NCBI RefSeq assembly: GCF_001758225.1
Contig: NZ_MAST01000054.1
Coordinates: 114,691 to 178,690 of the forward strand
Reading direction: 5' to 3'
Source: Humibacillus sp. DSM 29435
GTDB taxonomy: Bacteria; Actinomycetota; Actinomycetes; Actinomycetales; Dermatophilaceae
DNA: 64,000 nt
A program made the translations under genes and the position numbers. Below the pieces are notes generated by a model. That model did no database searches. It was not told the DNA's origin and was given only the letters and a program-made list of their open reading frames with translations. Below, one piece after another: positions 51,901 to 60,417 of the stretch (position 1 is its first letter; each line of letters opens with the position of its first letter).

Positions 51901-54552
51901 CTCAAGGCCAGCGAGGTCCAGGCGGCCCAGACCGACCCGAACGTCTCCCCGACCCCGGACACCACCAAGAGCCCGAAGGGCCCCGACTGGATCCAGATCG
52001 GCAACGAGGGCGGCTTCCTGCCGACCCCGGCTGTCGTGCCGGCCCACGAGACCACCTGGATCACCGACCCCACCCGGTTCGACGTGGGCAACGTCGACCA
52101 GCACTCCCTGCTCCTCGCGCCGGCCGAACGGGCCGACGTGGTGGTCGACTTCTCGGCCTACCGGGGCAAGACGCTCATCCTCTACAACGACGCCCCGGCC
52201 GCATTCCCGGGCCGGATCTCGACCTACGACTACTACGCCGGAGGGCCCGACCTGCGGCCGGCCGCCGCGGCGACCACCCTGCCGGGCTACGGTCCGGACA
52301 CCCGGACGGTGATGCAGGTCAAGGTGTCCACCGCCGCCCCGGCACTGGCCTTCGACCGGCCCAACACGACGGCCGACCAGATGGGCAAGCTGATGGCTGC
52401 CTTCGACCACCACCTCGACGCCGCGGGCAAGCCCGCCGGGGTGTTCGAGTCCAGCCAGAACCCGATCGTCGTCGGCCAGGCCTCTTACAACAGGGCCCTC
52501 GGCACGACCTTCGCGGCCTCTGGTGCCTGCAACGCCACCGGTGCCCCCGCAACGACCAAGTGTGACGGCTTTGCTCGGATCGCCGAGCAGGGTGGGGACA
52601 CCTTCAAGTTCGACACCCTCTCCGGAGCCAAGATGGGGGTGAAAATCGAGCCCAAGTCGGTCCACGACGAGATGAACTCGGCGAACTTCGACGAGTGGGG
52701 GCGGATGAGCAGCAACCTCGGGGTCGAGGCCCCAGGCGCGACACCACTGCTGCAGAACGTCATCCTCTACCCCTACGTGAACCCGGCCACCGAGATTCTC
52801 GACGGTATGAAGTCCACCGATCCCCTCAAGGTGACACCGGTCTCGCCGGCGGCACCCGACGGAACCCAGATCTGGAAGATCACCCACAACGGGGTCGACA
52901 CCCACCCGCTGCACTTCCACCTCAACGACGTGCAGGTGCTCAACCGGGTGACGTGGGACAACATCATCATCCCGCCGGAAGCCACCGAGCTGGGCTGGAA
53001 GGACACCGTGCGCGTGAGTCCGCTCGAGGACACCATCATCGCGGTGCGTCCGATCGTGCCGAGGATTCCGTTCGGCATCCCCGACAGCAACCGACCGCTC
53101 AACCCGATGATGCCGCTCGGCGCCAAGGGCTCAGCCACCGGAGCCAACGGGTCGGAGGCGGGGTTCAACAACACCGACGTCAACGGTGACCCCCTCGCCC
53201 CCATCACCAACGCGATGACCAACTTCGGTTGGGAGTACGTCTGGCACTGCCACATCCTCAGTCACGAGGAGATGGACATGATGCGTCCGATCACCCTCCA
53301 GGTGCCGCGGACGACACCGGACAAGCCGGTGGTTCAGCTCGCCCGATCATCGACCGGGGTGGCCGTGACATGGACCGACGGAACACCGGTGTCATTCTCC
53401 GACCTGACGACGTGGGGCAACCCCAAGAACGAGATCGGATACCGCATCAGCCGGGCTCCCATCGTCAACGGGGTGGTGGGCACCTACGCCCAGGTCGGCA
53501 CGGCTCTGGCCAACGTCACGAACTGGACCGACCTGACCGCCACCAGTGGCCAGTTCGCCTACCAGGTGACCGCCTACAACGCGTCCACGACTGCCGCGGT
53601 CTCGGCCCCGGTGACCACCGCGCCGCAGATCACCGCCGTCACCCCGATCTCGGGCGCCACGGGCGTCGCCACCAGCACCAAGGTGACGGCCACGTTCAGC
53701 GAGCCGGTAACGGGAGTCAGCGGATCGACCTTCACCCTCGCCCAGGGCACAACGACGGTGACCGCCACCGTCACCCTCGACCCGACCGGTCAGGTAGCCA
53801 CCTTGACCCCGACGGCGGCGCTGAGCCAAGGAAAGGTCTACACGGCCACGCTGACCACGGGCATCACCAGTGCCACGGGTAGCGCCATCGCCGGTCAGAG
53901 CTGGAGCTTCACGACGCTCGGGTTGCTCGGCCCGGCGGTCACCTCGACCAACCCGCAGGACGGCGCCACCGGCGTCGTGGTGGGTCGAACGCCAGTCGTG
54001 GTCGTGTTCAACAGCAAGGTGACCGTGCCGAACGGGGCGTTCACGTTGAAACAGGGCGCGAACACCGTGCCGTCAGTGGTGAAGCTGAGCGGTGGCGGCA
54101 CCATCGCGACGCTCACGCCGAACGCGTCACTGGTGGCAGGGGCGACCTACACCTGGTCACTCACGTCGGCCATCAAGAACACGGCTGGAGTCGCACTGAC
54201 CGCCCAGACGGGAACCTTCACCACGGTGACCGGGGGGGCGGGGCCGGTGGTGACGGCACAGACCCCGTCGGCCGGCTCCACGGGGGTCCTTCGTGGGTCG
54301 GCGGTGTCGGTGACCTTCGACCAAGCGGTGACTGGGGTGTCCCGCAGCACCTTCACGCTGCGGCGCCCCGGGCTCGCGCCGGTGAACGCGGTGGTGACCT
54401 ACGACGCCACGACCCACGTAGCCACCTTGAAGCCGTCAGCGAGACTGCGGGCCAGCACCGTCTTCCAGGTCACTCTGACCGGGGGGATCCAGAGCGCGAA
54501 CGGGGCTCCCCTCACGGCCACCTCCTGGACGTTCACCACCGGCAAGAACTGA
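48961..54552 (+). CDS. Giant secreted multicopper oxidase with GxGY repeats and Ig-like tail
   Basis: 1,863 residues, start with AGGGGA upstream. A signal peptide (about 18-52, VVVTSMLVLMGTGIAPVSGL) suggests export. An N-terminal domain (to ~280) is followed by six ~40-residue GxGY-PPTVT repeats (about 280-520; example GVTVANPGSGYTTAPTVTVT). All four copper-binding motifs are present: HLHGG (about 713), FYHDHAW (776), HPLHFH (1315) and WHCHILSHEEMDM (1429), so type 1, 2 and 3 coppers can bind. The C-terminal third has a fibronectin III-like domain and three Big_5-type Ig repeats (about 1553-1862). Related giant oxidases oxidise metals or phenolics. Substrate is unproven. No sortase or LPXTG motif is seen. 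Confidence 0.9.
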   Translation: MDRFSHLRKGSRRLSPRPVAVVVTSMLVLMGTGIAPVSGLGSVFRPSSAEARTPTNATDEAVVPHYFGPYPNWANSPQTLADAMVKMSLGTPTPVSFGNPLVERDFATDYATTPPDLGPVLVVLNRSPLPAGTLKDFQSWNQGTAGSSPRTSAGGTFHALVLRPSGTAGGYSVVYASDKLTVPVPTVVTGEVETYPVPTPVAVQKGDVIGFYGQGVPVVTGGANADTMSYPASGDPSMATNVPPTQGSAFTLGDPGYPDYSHDRTYSFAADVTPTVTDPGTGAEATASVDPKTGAITGVDVTSPGAGYAIPPTVTITTAGVTPTAVAKATATIATGVINAIDVNETGYGFTAPKVTLTGGNPTAGFEAKALASGVVDDLKLTDGGSGYQAQPLVTLTKPDLPGGTQATASATMNASGVVTGVTVANPGSGYTTAPTVTVTDASKNDPTTFAAVTATIGVTKIDVTDGGQGYDSAPTVTITDTVGTADKGASATAQVAVKGSVTGITVTAPGAGYLTPGIKKFVDTLPGQGEANANDLGQYIPVAKPDTTTYPGTDYYEIAVVQYREKMHRDLPATLLRGYVQLSTSVVPGKHLPLGNANLNPASADTPVAGGYTAVDKPHYLGPTINATKNRPVRVLFRNLLPTGVAGDLFLPVDTTVMGSGAGPNMMQLDANGVPKDMATDEKSSTDGVRNPMCGQTPKPTTCYSENRATLHLHGGITPWISDGTPHQWTTPVGENTAYPKGVSVSNVPDMPDPGPGAETFFYTNQQSARMMFYHDHAWGITRLNVYAGEEAAYMITDDAEKALMAPGGALDGIGTGIPLTIQDKTFVPSTQRMAQLDPTWDAKKWGGEGNLWQPHVYMPAQNPGDPSGMSSFGRWFYGPWFWPPAKDAKYPPMANPYFDPTCDPDVADFCEPALVPSTPNNSVGMEAFQDTPVVNGTAYPTTTMDPKTYRFRILNGSDDRVWNLSWYVADPATGTEVALKASEVQAAQTDPNVSPTPDTTKSPKGPDWIQIGNEGGFLPTPAVVPAHETTWITDPTRFDVGNVDQHSLLLAPAERADVVVDFSAYRGKTLILYNDAPAAFPGRISTYDYYAGGPDLRPAAAATTLPGYGPDTRTVMQVKVSTAAPALAFDRPNTTADQMGKLMAAFDHHLDAAGKPAGVFESSQNPIVVGQASYNRALGTTFAASGACNATGAPATTKCDGFARIAEQGGDTFKFDTLSGAKMGVKIEPKSVHDEMNSANFDEWGRMSSNLGVEAPGATPLLQNVILYPYVNPATEILDGMKSTDPLKVTPVSPAAPDGTQIWKITHNGVDTHPLHFHLNDVQVLNRVTWDNIIIPPEATELGWKDTVRVSPLEDTIIAVRPIVPRIPFGIPDSNRPLNPMMPLGAKGSATGANGSEAGFNNTDVNGDPLAPITNAMTNFGWEYVWHCHILSHEEMDMMRPITLQVPRTTPDKPVVQLARSSTGVAVTWTDGTPVSFSDLTTWGNPKNEIGYRISRAPIVNGVVGTYAQVGTALANVTNWTDLTATSGQFAYQVTAYNASTTAAVSAPVTTAPQITAVTPISGATGVATSTKVTATFSEPVTGVSGSTFTLAQGTTTVTATVTLDPTGQVATLTPTAALSQGKVYTATLTTGITSATGSAIAGQSWSFTTLGLLGPAVTSTNPQDGATGVVVGRTPVVVVFNSKVTVPNGAFTLKQGANTVPSVVKLSGGGTIATLTPNASLVAGATYTWSLTSAIKNTAGVALTAQTGTFTTVTGGAGPVVTAQTPSAGSTGVLRGSAVSVTFDQAVTGVSRSTFTLRRPGLAPVNAVVTYDATTHVATLKPSARLRASTVFQVTLTGGIQSANGAPLTATSWTFTTGKN

Positions 54553-54570
54553 CAGCCATCTGACCCGCAC

Positions 54571-54612
54571 CGCCGCCCGGCCGCGTTCCCCCCGACGCGT
54601 ACCCGGGCGGCG
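54571..54612 (+). terminator. Hairpin between the oxidase and CopCD genes
   Basis: CGCCGCCCGG (54571-54580) and CCGGGCGGCG (54603-54612) form a perfect 10-bp GC stem with a 22-nt loop, 18 bp after the oxidase stop. It may attenuate or terminate transcription into CopCD. Confidence 0.6.
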
Positions 54613-54661
54613 TTGTGGGTTTCACCAGTCAAGCAGCGTCAGGCAACCCGAGGAGACCACC

Positions 54662-56377
54662 ATGACCAGCTCGACACCCTCCGGGGCCACGAACCGAGAC
54701 TCAGCACTCAGCAGGGCCTGGGCCGCCCGGCTCCTCGGAGTGCTGCTCATGGCGCTCGCCCTGGGGCTGGGTCTCCCTGCGAAGTCGGCCTCGGCACACG
54801 CGGAGCTCGTGTCGACCGTGCCGAGCGCCGGCGCGGTGCTCTCGAGCTCGCCGAGCTCGGTGGAGCTCACCTTCGACGAGCCGGTCTTCCTCGTCCCCGA
54901 CGGCTTGCAGCTCTACGACAGCAGCGGTGTTCAGCGCACGCTCCCCACGTCGTTGGCGGGGGCGACCGTGCGGGCCGTGCTGCCGGCTCACCTGGCCCAC
55001 GGCAGCTACGTGGTCGGCTGGCGGGTGGTCTCCGACGACTCCCACCCCGAGTCAGGGGTGCTGGCCTTCACCGTCGGCGAGGCTTCCGCCCTCGCACCCA
55101 CCGTGACGCCGGTTGACTCCCGACCGGTCGATCTGCTCCACGAGGGGCTGAACGCCCTCGGCTACCTCGGGCTGTTCAGCCTCGTGGGTCTGACGGTGTT
55201 CGACCTGATCGTCTCGCGCACCACTGCTCCTGGTCGCCGACTCCCGCGAATCGCAGGCCTGGTGGCCGTGATCTGCTACGCGGCATTGGTGCCCCTCACC
55301 GCCGTGCGGGAGGAGGGGGTCAGCCTCGGCGCTCTCGTGACCCCTGGGGCCGCCTCCCCTGACTGGGCGGGCGCGGCCGCCGCGACCTGGGCGCTCGCCA
55401 GCAGCGGGGTTGTGCTCATGCTGCTACGGACGCGGTTGCCCGCACGTGTTGGCCCCGTTGCCGGGGCGGTGGGGGCGGTGGCGGCCGTGACGTCGGTGCT
55501 CCCTGTGGGCCACACCCGAACCTTCGCGCCTGGTTGGCTGGTCATGGGAGCCGACCTCGTTCACGCATCGACGGCGGCGGTCTGGGTGGGCGGTCTCATC
55601 GCCCTCGTGCTCCATCTCGCCCGCGCCCGACGAGGGCAGGATGTCCCGGCCGGGGCCGCTGCCGTGGTCGGCCGGTTCTCAACCCTGGCGGGCGGTCTCG
55701 TCGTTCTTCTCGGCCTCACCGGGACGGCCCTGGGCGTGGTCATCGTCGGCTCGGTCCCCGCCCTGGTGGGTGGCCTCTACGGCCGACTGTTGCTGGCCAA
55801 GCTCGGCGTCGTTGCCCTGGTCGGTGCGATGGCGGCGTGGAACCGGTTCCGTCTCGTGCCACAGCTCGGGCGTGAAGGTCTCCCTTCCCGGGCCTGGCAC
55901 CGACTGGCGTTAGCCCTCCGGCTCGAGGTCGTCGGGCTGGTGCTGGTCGTCTGTCTCACCTCGGTCCTCACCCTGCAGAACCCCCGGGCCGGTGCCACGC
56001 CCGAGGCGACGCCGACGGGGACCCCGGTTGTCGCCGTCCTCGACACCGGCCACCTGACCGGGCGTTTCACCCCCGGCCGGGTGGGGGTCAATGTCATCAC
56101 CTTCGACCTGACCGACGCGGGGGGCCGCCCCATCGTTCCCCTCGACGTGCCGCAGGTCAGTGTGGCCGAGCCCAACCTGAGCCTGGGTCCACTAGTGGCC
56201 GACGTGCGGCCGAGTGGTGCGCCCGGTGGCTATCGGGCCGAAGTCGTCGTACCTGCGGCCGGGCAGTGGCAGATCACCACCGCCGTTCGGGTCAACGAGG
56301 TCGAGCAGCCGGCAGCCATCGCCACGGTCGTGGTGCTCAGCTCAGAAGGTGCCGGGGTGGGAGCGTCCGCCGACTAG
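54662..56377 (+). CDS. CopC-CopD copper resistance fusion with C-terminal YtkA/FixH-like domain
   Basis: 571 residues, start with GAGGAGA. Signal peptide ends near residue 45 (LPAKSASAHAEL). The CopC domain (about 46-145) has the N-terminal His (HAELVSTVPSAGAVL), and SDDSHPESGV carries the second Asp/His Cu site. Then about eight membrane helices of the CopD domain (about 155-430), including LPVGHTRTFAPGWLVMGADL and VHASTAAVWVGGLIALVLHL with conserved His. The last ~120 residues (GRFTPGRVGVNVITFDLTDA) form a beta domain like YtkA/FixH. It binds and moves copper across the membrane. Placed after the copper oxidase, it may supply copper for it. Confidence 0.92.
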   Translation: MTSSTPSGATNRDSALSRAWAARLLGVLLMALALGLGLPAKSASAHAELVSTVPSAGAVLSSSPSSVELTFDEPVFLVPDGLQLYDSSGVQRTLPTSLAGATVRAVLPAHLAHGSYVVGWRVVSDDSHPESGVLAFTVGEASALAPTVTPVDSRPVDLLHEGLNALGYLGLFSLVGLTVFDLIVSRTTAPGRRLPRIAGLVAVICYAALVPLTAVREEGVSLGALVTPGAASPDWAGAAAATWALASSGVVLMLLRTRLPARVGPVAGAVGAVAAVTSVLPVGHTRTFAPGWLVMGADLVHASTAAVWVGGLIALVLHLARARRGQDVPAGAAAVVGRFSTLAGGLVVLLGLTGTALGVVIVGSVPALVGGLYGRLLLAKLGVVALVGAMAAWNRFRLVPQLGREGLPSRAWHRLALALRLEVVGLVLVVCLTSVLTLQNPRAGATPEATPTGTPVVAVLDTGHLTGRFTPGRVGVNVITFDLTDAGGRPIVPLDVPQVSVAEPNLSLGPLVADVRPSGAPGGYRAEVVVPAAGQWQITTAVRVNEVEQPAAIATVVVLSSEGAGVGASAD

Positions 56378-56489
56378 CGGCCCTGACCGCACATCCGCCC
56401 ACTCAACCTTCGCGCGCGGAGAGTGGCGTCGCGGTGTCGGCCAGATCGAGGTCGTACACACCCTGGGCCATCCGGTGGTGCTGCCTGCT

Positions 56490-56560
56490 GCGCGACGCAA
56501 CGGTCGTCCCTTGCTCGCCGTCGCCGCAGATGATGTCATCGACGACGGCCTCGGTCAGCC
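56490..56560 (+). pseudogene. Remnant of an ANTAR-domain gene
   Basis: 56490-56523 matches 46669-46702 of the GAF-ANTAR gene at 32 of 34 bases. The translation ARRNGRPLLAVAADDVIDDG parallels ARRNGRPLLAIVTEVIDGTF. No start, GAF domain or earlier ANTAR helix is recognisable upstream. It lies in the 56378-56819 gap, which otherwise holds only the NCS1 promoter region. Confidence 0.6.
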
Positions 56561-56631
56561 AGTTTGGACTCATTCCAAAGAGACGTAGACCATTGACCGT
56601 CGCGGACGTGTTCCGTAATATGGTACCTAGT

Positions 56632-56646
56632 TTCCACCATGTGGAA
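56632..56646. promoter_or_regulatory. Palindromic operator candidate upstream of the NCS1 transporter
   Basis: TTCCAC-CAT-GTGGAA is a perfect 6-bp-arm palindrome in an AT-rich stretch about 170 bp before the transporter start. A degenerate relative, TTCCGTAATATGGTA, lies just upstream (56611-56625). The pattern TTCCN..NGGAA resembles IclR-family operators; no IclR gene is in the window. Confidence 0.5.
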
Positions 56647-56819
56647 TTAATGAGTCGTCGTCCCGTCGCGGCCGCGACACCCGATCCCACGATGAATGGG
56701 TTCGGCACCTCGGTCTCGGAGGCAACGTCGAAGGTCGGCTCGGCCTGGTGAGAACGCGTCGACGACCGTGCGTGATCGCTCCTTGGTGTCCCCTGCGCGC
56801 AGAGAGATTGGTGAGACGA

Positions 56820-58424
56820 ATGGATGAGAGTCGGACTGGGGCAGAGTCCTCGGCAGGCGGTTCCCCGGGTGAGCACCCCCCGCGTGGGGGCCACACCCGC
56901 GACGAGCACTTCGACGGTGAGCAGCTGCATCAGTCGGCCACGCTGATCGACGTCGACGTCGACCCGGCTCTGTTGGCCGGTCTCAGCCCCCGGCTCTACA
57001 ACTCCGACCTGGCTCCCACCAAGCGGGCTGGGCGACGTTGGGGCTCCTACAACATCTTCGCGCTGTGGGCCAACGACGTGCACAGCCTCGGCAACTACGC
57101 CTTCGCCATCGGGCTGTTCGCCATCGGGCTGGGTGTGTGGCAGATCCTGCTCGCCTTCCTGGTCGGCGCGCTCCTGCTCTTCGCCCTGCTCAGCCTGTCG
57201 GGCTTCATGGGCGAGAAGACCGGTGTCCCGTTCCCGGTCATGAGCCGAATCGCCTTCGGCATCCACGGCGCTCAGATCTCGTCCATCATCCGAGGTGGCG
57301 TGGCCATCGTCTGGTTCGGCATCCAGACCTATCTCGCGTCAGTCGTGGCGCGCGTGATGGTGATCGCGCTCTGGCCCTCGCTGAAGTCGCTCGACACCAA
57401 CAGCATCCTGGGCCTGTCGACCCTCGGCTGGTTCGCCTTCCTCGTGCTCTGGGTCATCCAGGTCGTCATCGTCAGCTACGGCATGGACCTGATTCGTAAG
57501 TACGAGGCCTTCTCCGGCCCGGTCATCCTGGTCACGATGCTGGCCTTGGCCGTCTGGATCTTCTCCCAGGCAGGCTGGTCGATCGCCCTGTCGACCTCCA
57601 ACAGCCTGAGCGGTGGTGCGATGTGGCGCCAGATCTTCGCGGCCGGAGCGCTGTGGGTCGCCATCTACGCCACCTTCGTGCTCAACTTCTGCGACTTCAC
57701 CCGGGCCGCCACGAGCCGGAGCGCCATCACCCGAGGCAACCTGGCCGGCATCCCGATCAACATGTTGTTCTTCGCCGCCATCGTGGTCGTGCTGGCCGGC
57801 GGGCAGTACAAGATCAACGGAAAGATCATCGAGAGCCCGGCCGACATCGTCCAGTCCGTGCCCAACACCACGCTCCTCGTGCTGGCCAGCCTCGCGCTGA
57901 TCATCCTGACGATCGCGGTCAACCTGATGGCCAACTTCGTGGCCCCGATCTACATGCTCGCCAACCTGTTCCCCCGCCACCTGAACTTCCGCCGTGCCGG
58001 GTGGGTCAGCGCGCTCATCGGCCTGGTGCTCCTGCCGTGGAACCTCTACAACTCACCCGTGGTGATCGAGTACTTCCTCGGCGGGCTGGGCGCCATTCTC
58101 GGGCCCCTGTTCGGGGTGATCATGGCCGACTACTGGCTGATCCGAAAAGCCCAGATCAACGTGCCCGACCTGTACAAGGAAGAGGCGACGGCCGACTACC
58201 ACTACCGCAACGGCTTCCACCACCAGGCCATCCAGGCTCTGGTGCCCGCGGCCGCCATCGCGATCGTGCTGGCGCTGGTGCCGACCTTCCACGAGGTCAG
58301 CCCCTTCGCCTGGTTCTTCGGCGCCGCACTGGGAGCCATCTTCTACCTGCTGCTCGTGCGAGGGCGCACCATGCCGATCCGCGACGTCTCTGGCGAACCC
58401 ATCGCCGTGCCCAGCGTGCACTGA
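56820..58424 (+). CDS. NCS1 family nucleobase/hydantoin/allantoin transporter
   Basis: 534 residues from ATG 56820; the earlier in-frame start at 56748 lacks a ribosome binding site. A ~75-residue soluble N-terminus leads to about 12 helices. NCS1 signatures: LYNSDLAPTKRAGRRWGSYN, IFALWANDVHSLGNYAFAIG, GVPFPVMSRIAFGIHGAQIS, AIYATFVLNFCDFTRAATSR and GVIMADYWLIRKAQINVPDL. Members (Mhp1, PucI, FurE) import hydantoins, allantoin or bases using Na+ or H+. The downstream racemase suggests a hydantoin or allantoin-like substrate. The N-terminal tail is unusually long and Gly/Glu/His-rich. Confidence 0.93.
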   Translation: MDESRTGAESSAGGSPGEHPPRGGHTRDEHFDGEQLHQSATLIDVDVDPALLAGLSPRLYNSDLAPTKRAGRRWGSYNIFALWANDVHSLGNYAFAIGLFAIGLGVWQILLAFLVGALLLFALLSLSGFMGEKTGVPFPVMSRIAFGIHGAQISSIIRGGVAIVWFGIQTYLASVVARVMVIALWPSLKSLDTNSILGLSTLGWFAFLVLWVIQVVIVSYGMDLIRKYEAFSGPVILVTMLALAVWIFSQAGWSIALSTSNSLSGGAMWRQIFAAGALWVAIYATFVLNFCDFTRAATSRSAITRGNLAGIPINMLFFAAIVVVLAGGQYKINGKIIESPADIVQSVPNTTLLVLASLALIILTIAVNLMANFVAPIYMLANLFPRHLNFRRAGWVSALIGLVLLPWNLYNSPVVIEYFLGGLGAILGPLFGVIMADYWLIRKAQINVPDLYKEEATADYHYRNGFHHQAIQALVPAAAIAIVLALVPTFHEVSPFAWFFGAALGAIFYLLLVRGRTMPIRDVSGEPIAVPSVH

Positions 58425-58482
58425 CGCCGCAGCCCCTTCGATCATCAAACGATTCACCGAACAGCAGTAGGAGGAAGCACAG

Positions 58483-59205
58483 ATGCGCATCCTGGTGGTC
58501 AACGTGAACACGACCCAGTCCATGACCGACGGCATCGGGCGAACGGCCCGGTCGGTGGCTGCTCCCGGAACCGAGATCATTCCCCTCACGCCCATCTTCG
58601 GGGCCGACTCGGTCGAGGGAAACTACGAGAGCTACCTGGCCGCGATCGCCGTGATGGAGACCGTCCGCCGATACGACCAGCCGTACGACGCGGTCATCCA
58701 GGCCGGCTACGGCGAACACGGGCGCGAGGGCCTTCAGGAGCTGCTCGACGTGCCGGTCGTCGACATCACCGAGGCAGCGGCGAGCACGGCTCAGTTCCTG
58801 GGTCACAAGTACTCGGTCGTGACCACCCTCGACCGTGCCGTGCCGCTGATCGAGGACCGGCTCAAGCTTGCCGGGCTCGACGCCCGGTGCGCCTCGGTGC
58901 GGGCCAGCGGTCTCGGCGTGCTCGACCTCGAAGCCGACCCCGACGCCGCGGTGGAGGCCATCGTCGCCGAAGCCGTGCGGGCGGTTCAGGAAGACCACGC
59001 CGAGGTCATCTGCCTGGGCTGCGGCGGCATGGCCGAGCTCAACGAGCGCGTTGCGGCGAGAACCGGGGTGCCGGTCGTCGACGGCGTCGCGGCGGCGGTG
59101 ACCATCGCCGAGTCGCTCGTACGGCTGGGGCTGACCACCTCGAAGGTGCGTACCTACGCGCCTCCGCGCCCCAAGACCTTCTTGAACTGGCCTCCGGCCG
59201 ACTGA
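58483..59205 (+). CDS. Hydantoin racemase-like (Asp/Glu racemase superfamily) protein
   Basis: 240 residues from ATG 58483 with AGGAGGAAG. Family strands: RILVVNVNTTQSMTDGI, VIQAGYGEHGREGLQELLDV, VPVVDITEAAASTAQFLGHK and VICLGCGGMAELNERVA. In characterised hydantoin and allantoin racemases two cysteines flank the active site (in ACFGDPG and LGCAGM contexts). Here the second is kept (Cys180) but the first position reads AGYGEHG, with Gly75 where Cys is expected. The enzyme may therefore not racemise, or may use another acid/base. Located 58 bp after the NCS1 gene, it likely acts on the imported compound. Confidence 0.82.
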   Translation: MRILVVNVNTTQSMTDGIGRTARSVAAPGTEIIPLTPIFGADSVEGNYESYLAAIAVMETVRRYDQPYDAVIQAGYGEHGREGLQELLDVPVVDITEAAASTAQFLGHKYSVVTTLDRAVPLIEDRLKLAGLDARCASVRASGLGVLDLEADPDAAVEAIVAEAVRAVQEDHAEVICLGCGGMAELNERVAARTGVPVVDGVAAAVTIAESLVRLGLTTSKVRTYAPPRPKTFLNWPPAD

Positions 59206-59359
59206 CCGATACGGACGAGGTCGCCCGTGAGGTCGGCCATCTTGTAAGCCAGGTTGTCGGCCACACCGCCTCGGCGGCGCCCTGGCTCAGACAGCCAACC
59301 CACTCGGCAACGCCCACCGGATGTGAGCGGCCACGATGTCTTTCAAAGGAGAACGCCCC

Positions 59360-60256
59360 ATGCGTTACATCATTGGATACGCACCGAACAAGCATGGCGA
59401 GGAAGCTGTTGCCCTCGCGTCGGCTTTGGCGTCGACGCAGGATGCCGAGCTGCGGATCGTTCACGTTCTCGACAAGCCGGCCCCGGCCGATGCGGCGTTC
59501 GTCGAGCAGCGCGCGGTGCAGGAGACCCGGGCCGCGTGGGCCGGCGAACGGCTGGCGGAAGCACTGCTGCGCGTCGGTGACGGGGTGAGGGCCAGTACCG
59601 ATGTGGTCTACGCAGACTCCGTCGCCGAGGGGCTGATCGACGCGGCTCGTGATGGCGATGCCGCACTGATCGTCGTCAGCGCCGCGCGCAACGGCCCGCT
59701 GAAGCGGTTCACGATCGGCTCGGTCGCGAACGCGTTGCTGCACGCGTCGCCGTTCCCGGTCGCCCTTGTTCCCGCGGGGTACGAGAGACCAGCGAACATC
59801 ACCCGGATGACGGCTGCCATCGGCTCCCGGCAGGGCGCCGAGGCGCTCTTGGAGGTGGCCGTGCAGGCGGCCGCTCGTCGCCAGGTGCCACTGCGCCTCC
59901 TGTCCCTGATCGCGCTCGACTTCGACGAGGCGACCGACCATGAGTTTGCGCTCAAGGCAGCGCGCGCGCATGCGCGCATCGTGCTCGACGAGGCAGTGGC
60001 GACGGCGGGCACGAGCACCGAGGTCACCGCAGAGGTAGCCGAGGGCTCCACGATCGAGACCGCGGTCGAGAGTCTCCGGTGGAAGGTGGGCGAGGTCGTG
60101 GTGATCGGCTCGAGCCGCCTGGCCGAACACCGCAAGATCTTCATGGGCAACACGGCCAACAAGCTCCTCCGAGCCCTGCCCGTTCCCCTGATTGTCGTGC
60201 CACGGGCCGTCAGCGACGAGTCAGCAGAAGCGGAGTCACCTTCGCTGTCTGTGTGA
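59360..60256 (+). CDS. Tandem universal stress protein
   Basis: 298 residues from ATG 59360 with AAAGGAG eight bases upstream. Two USP domains: first about 1-145 (MRYIIGYAPNKHGEEAVALA ending RFTIGSVANALLHASPFPVA, with the G-x-x-x-x G-S-V/T-A ATP loop), second about 150-290 (RMTAAIGSRQGAEALLEVAV ending IFMGNTANKLLRALPVPLIV). In the second the loop GNTANKLL lacks one Gly-Ser element but keeps the ATP-binding type. USPs bind ATP and support stress survival. It is the third gene after the NCS1/racemase pair, with its own leader; regulation is unknown. Confidence 0.9.
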   Translation: MRYIIGYAPNKHGEEAVALASALASTQDAELRIVHVLDKPAPADAAFVEQRAVQETRAAWAGERLAEALLRVGDGVRASTDVVYADSVAEGLIDAARDGDAALIVVSAARNGPLKRFTIGSVANALLHASPFPVALVPAGYERPANITRMTAAIGSRQGAEALLEVAVQAAARRQVPLRLLSLIALDFDEATDHEFALKAARAHARIVLDEAVATAGTSTEVTAEVAEGSTIETAVESLRWKVGEVVVIGSSRLAEHRKIFMGNTANKLLRALPVPLIVVPRAVSDESAEAESPSLSV

Positions 60257-60318
60257 CGAGCGGCCCGTTGAGGGTGGGCGGCCAGCAGACCCACGGGTTC
60301 TGATTGCACTGAGCTCCC

Positions 60319-60333
60319 GGGAAAGCGCATTCC
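60319..60333. promoter_or_regulatory. Second, weaker LacI-type operator
   Basis: GGGAAAGCGCATTCC matches the reverse complement of the 60381-60400 site (GGGAAAGCGC then TTACC) in its first ten bases and resembles the 16766-16780 site. Its centre is 64 bp upstream of the main site, allowing looping. Confidence 0.45.
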
Positions 60334-60380
60334 GAGCGAACCGGCGCGGCTTGCTCGCGGGGCATACCTGCCCGTAGACT

Positions 60381-60400
60381 TTGGGTAAGCGCTTTCCCAA
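60381..60400. promoter_or_regulatory. Main LacI-type operator of the 60.4-kb catabolic operon
   Basis: TTGGGTAAGCGCTTTCCCAA is a near-perfect 20-bp palindrome 17 bp before the ATG at 60418. A -10-like TAGACT (60375-60380) abuts it, so binding would block transcription start. Same core as sites at 16864 and 21577. Confidence 0.75.
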
Positions 60401-60417
60401 GTCGTCGAGGAGCAGAC

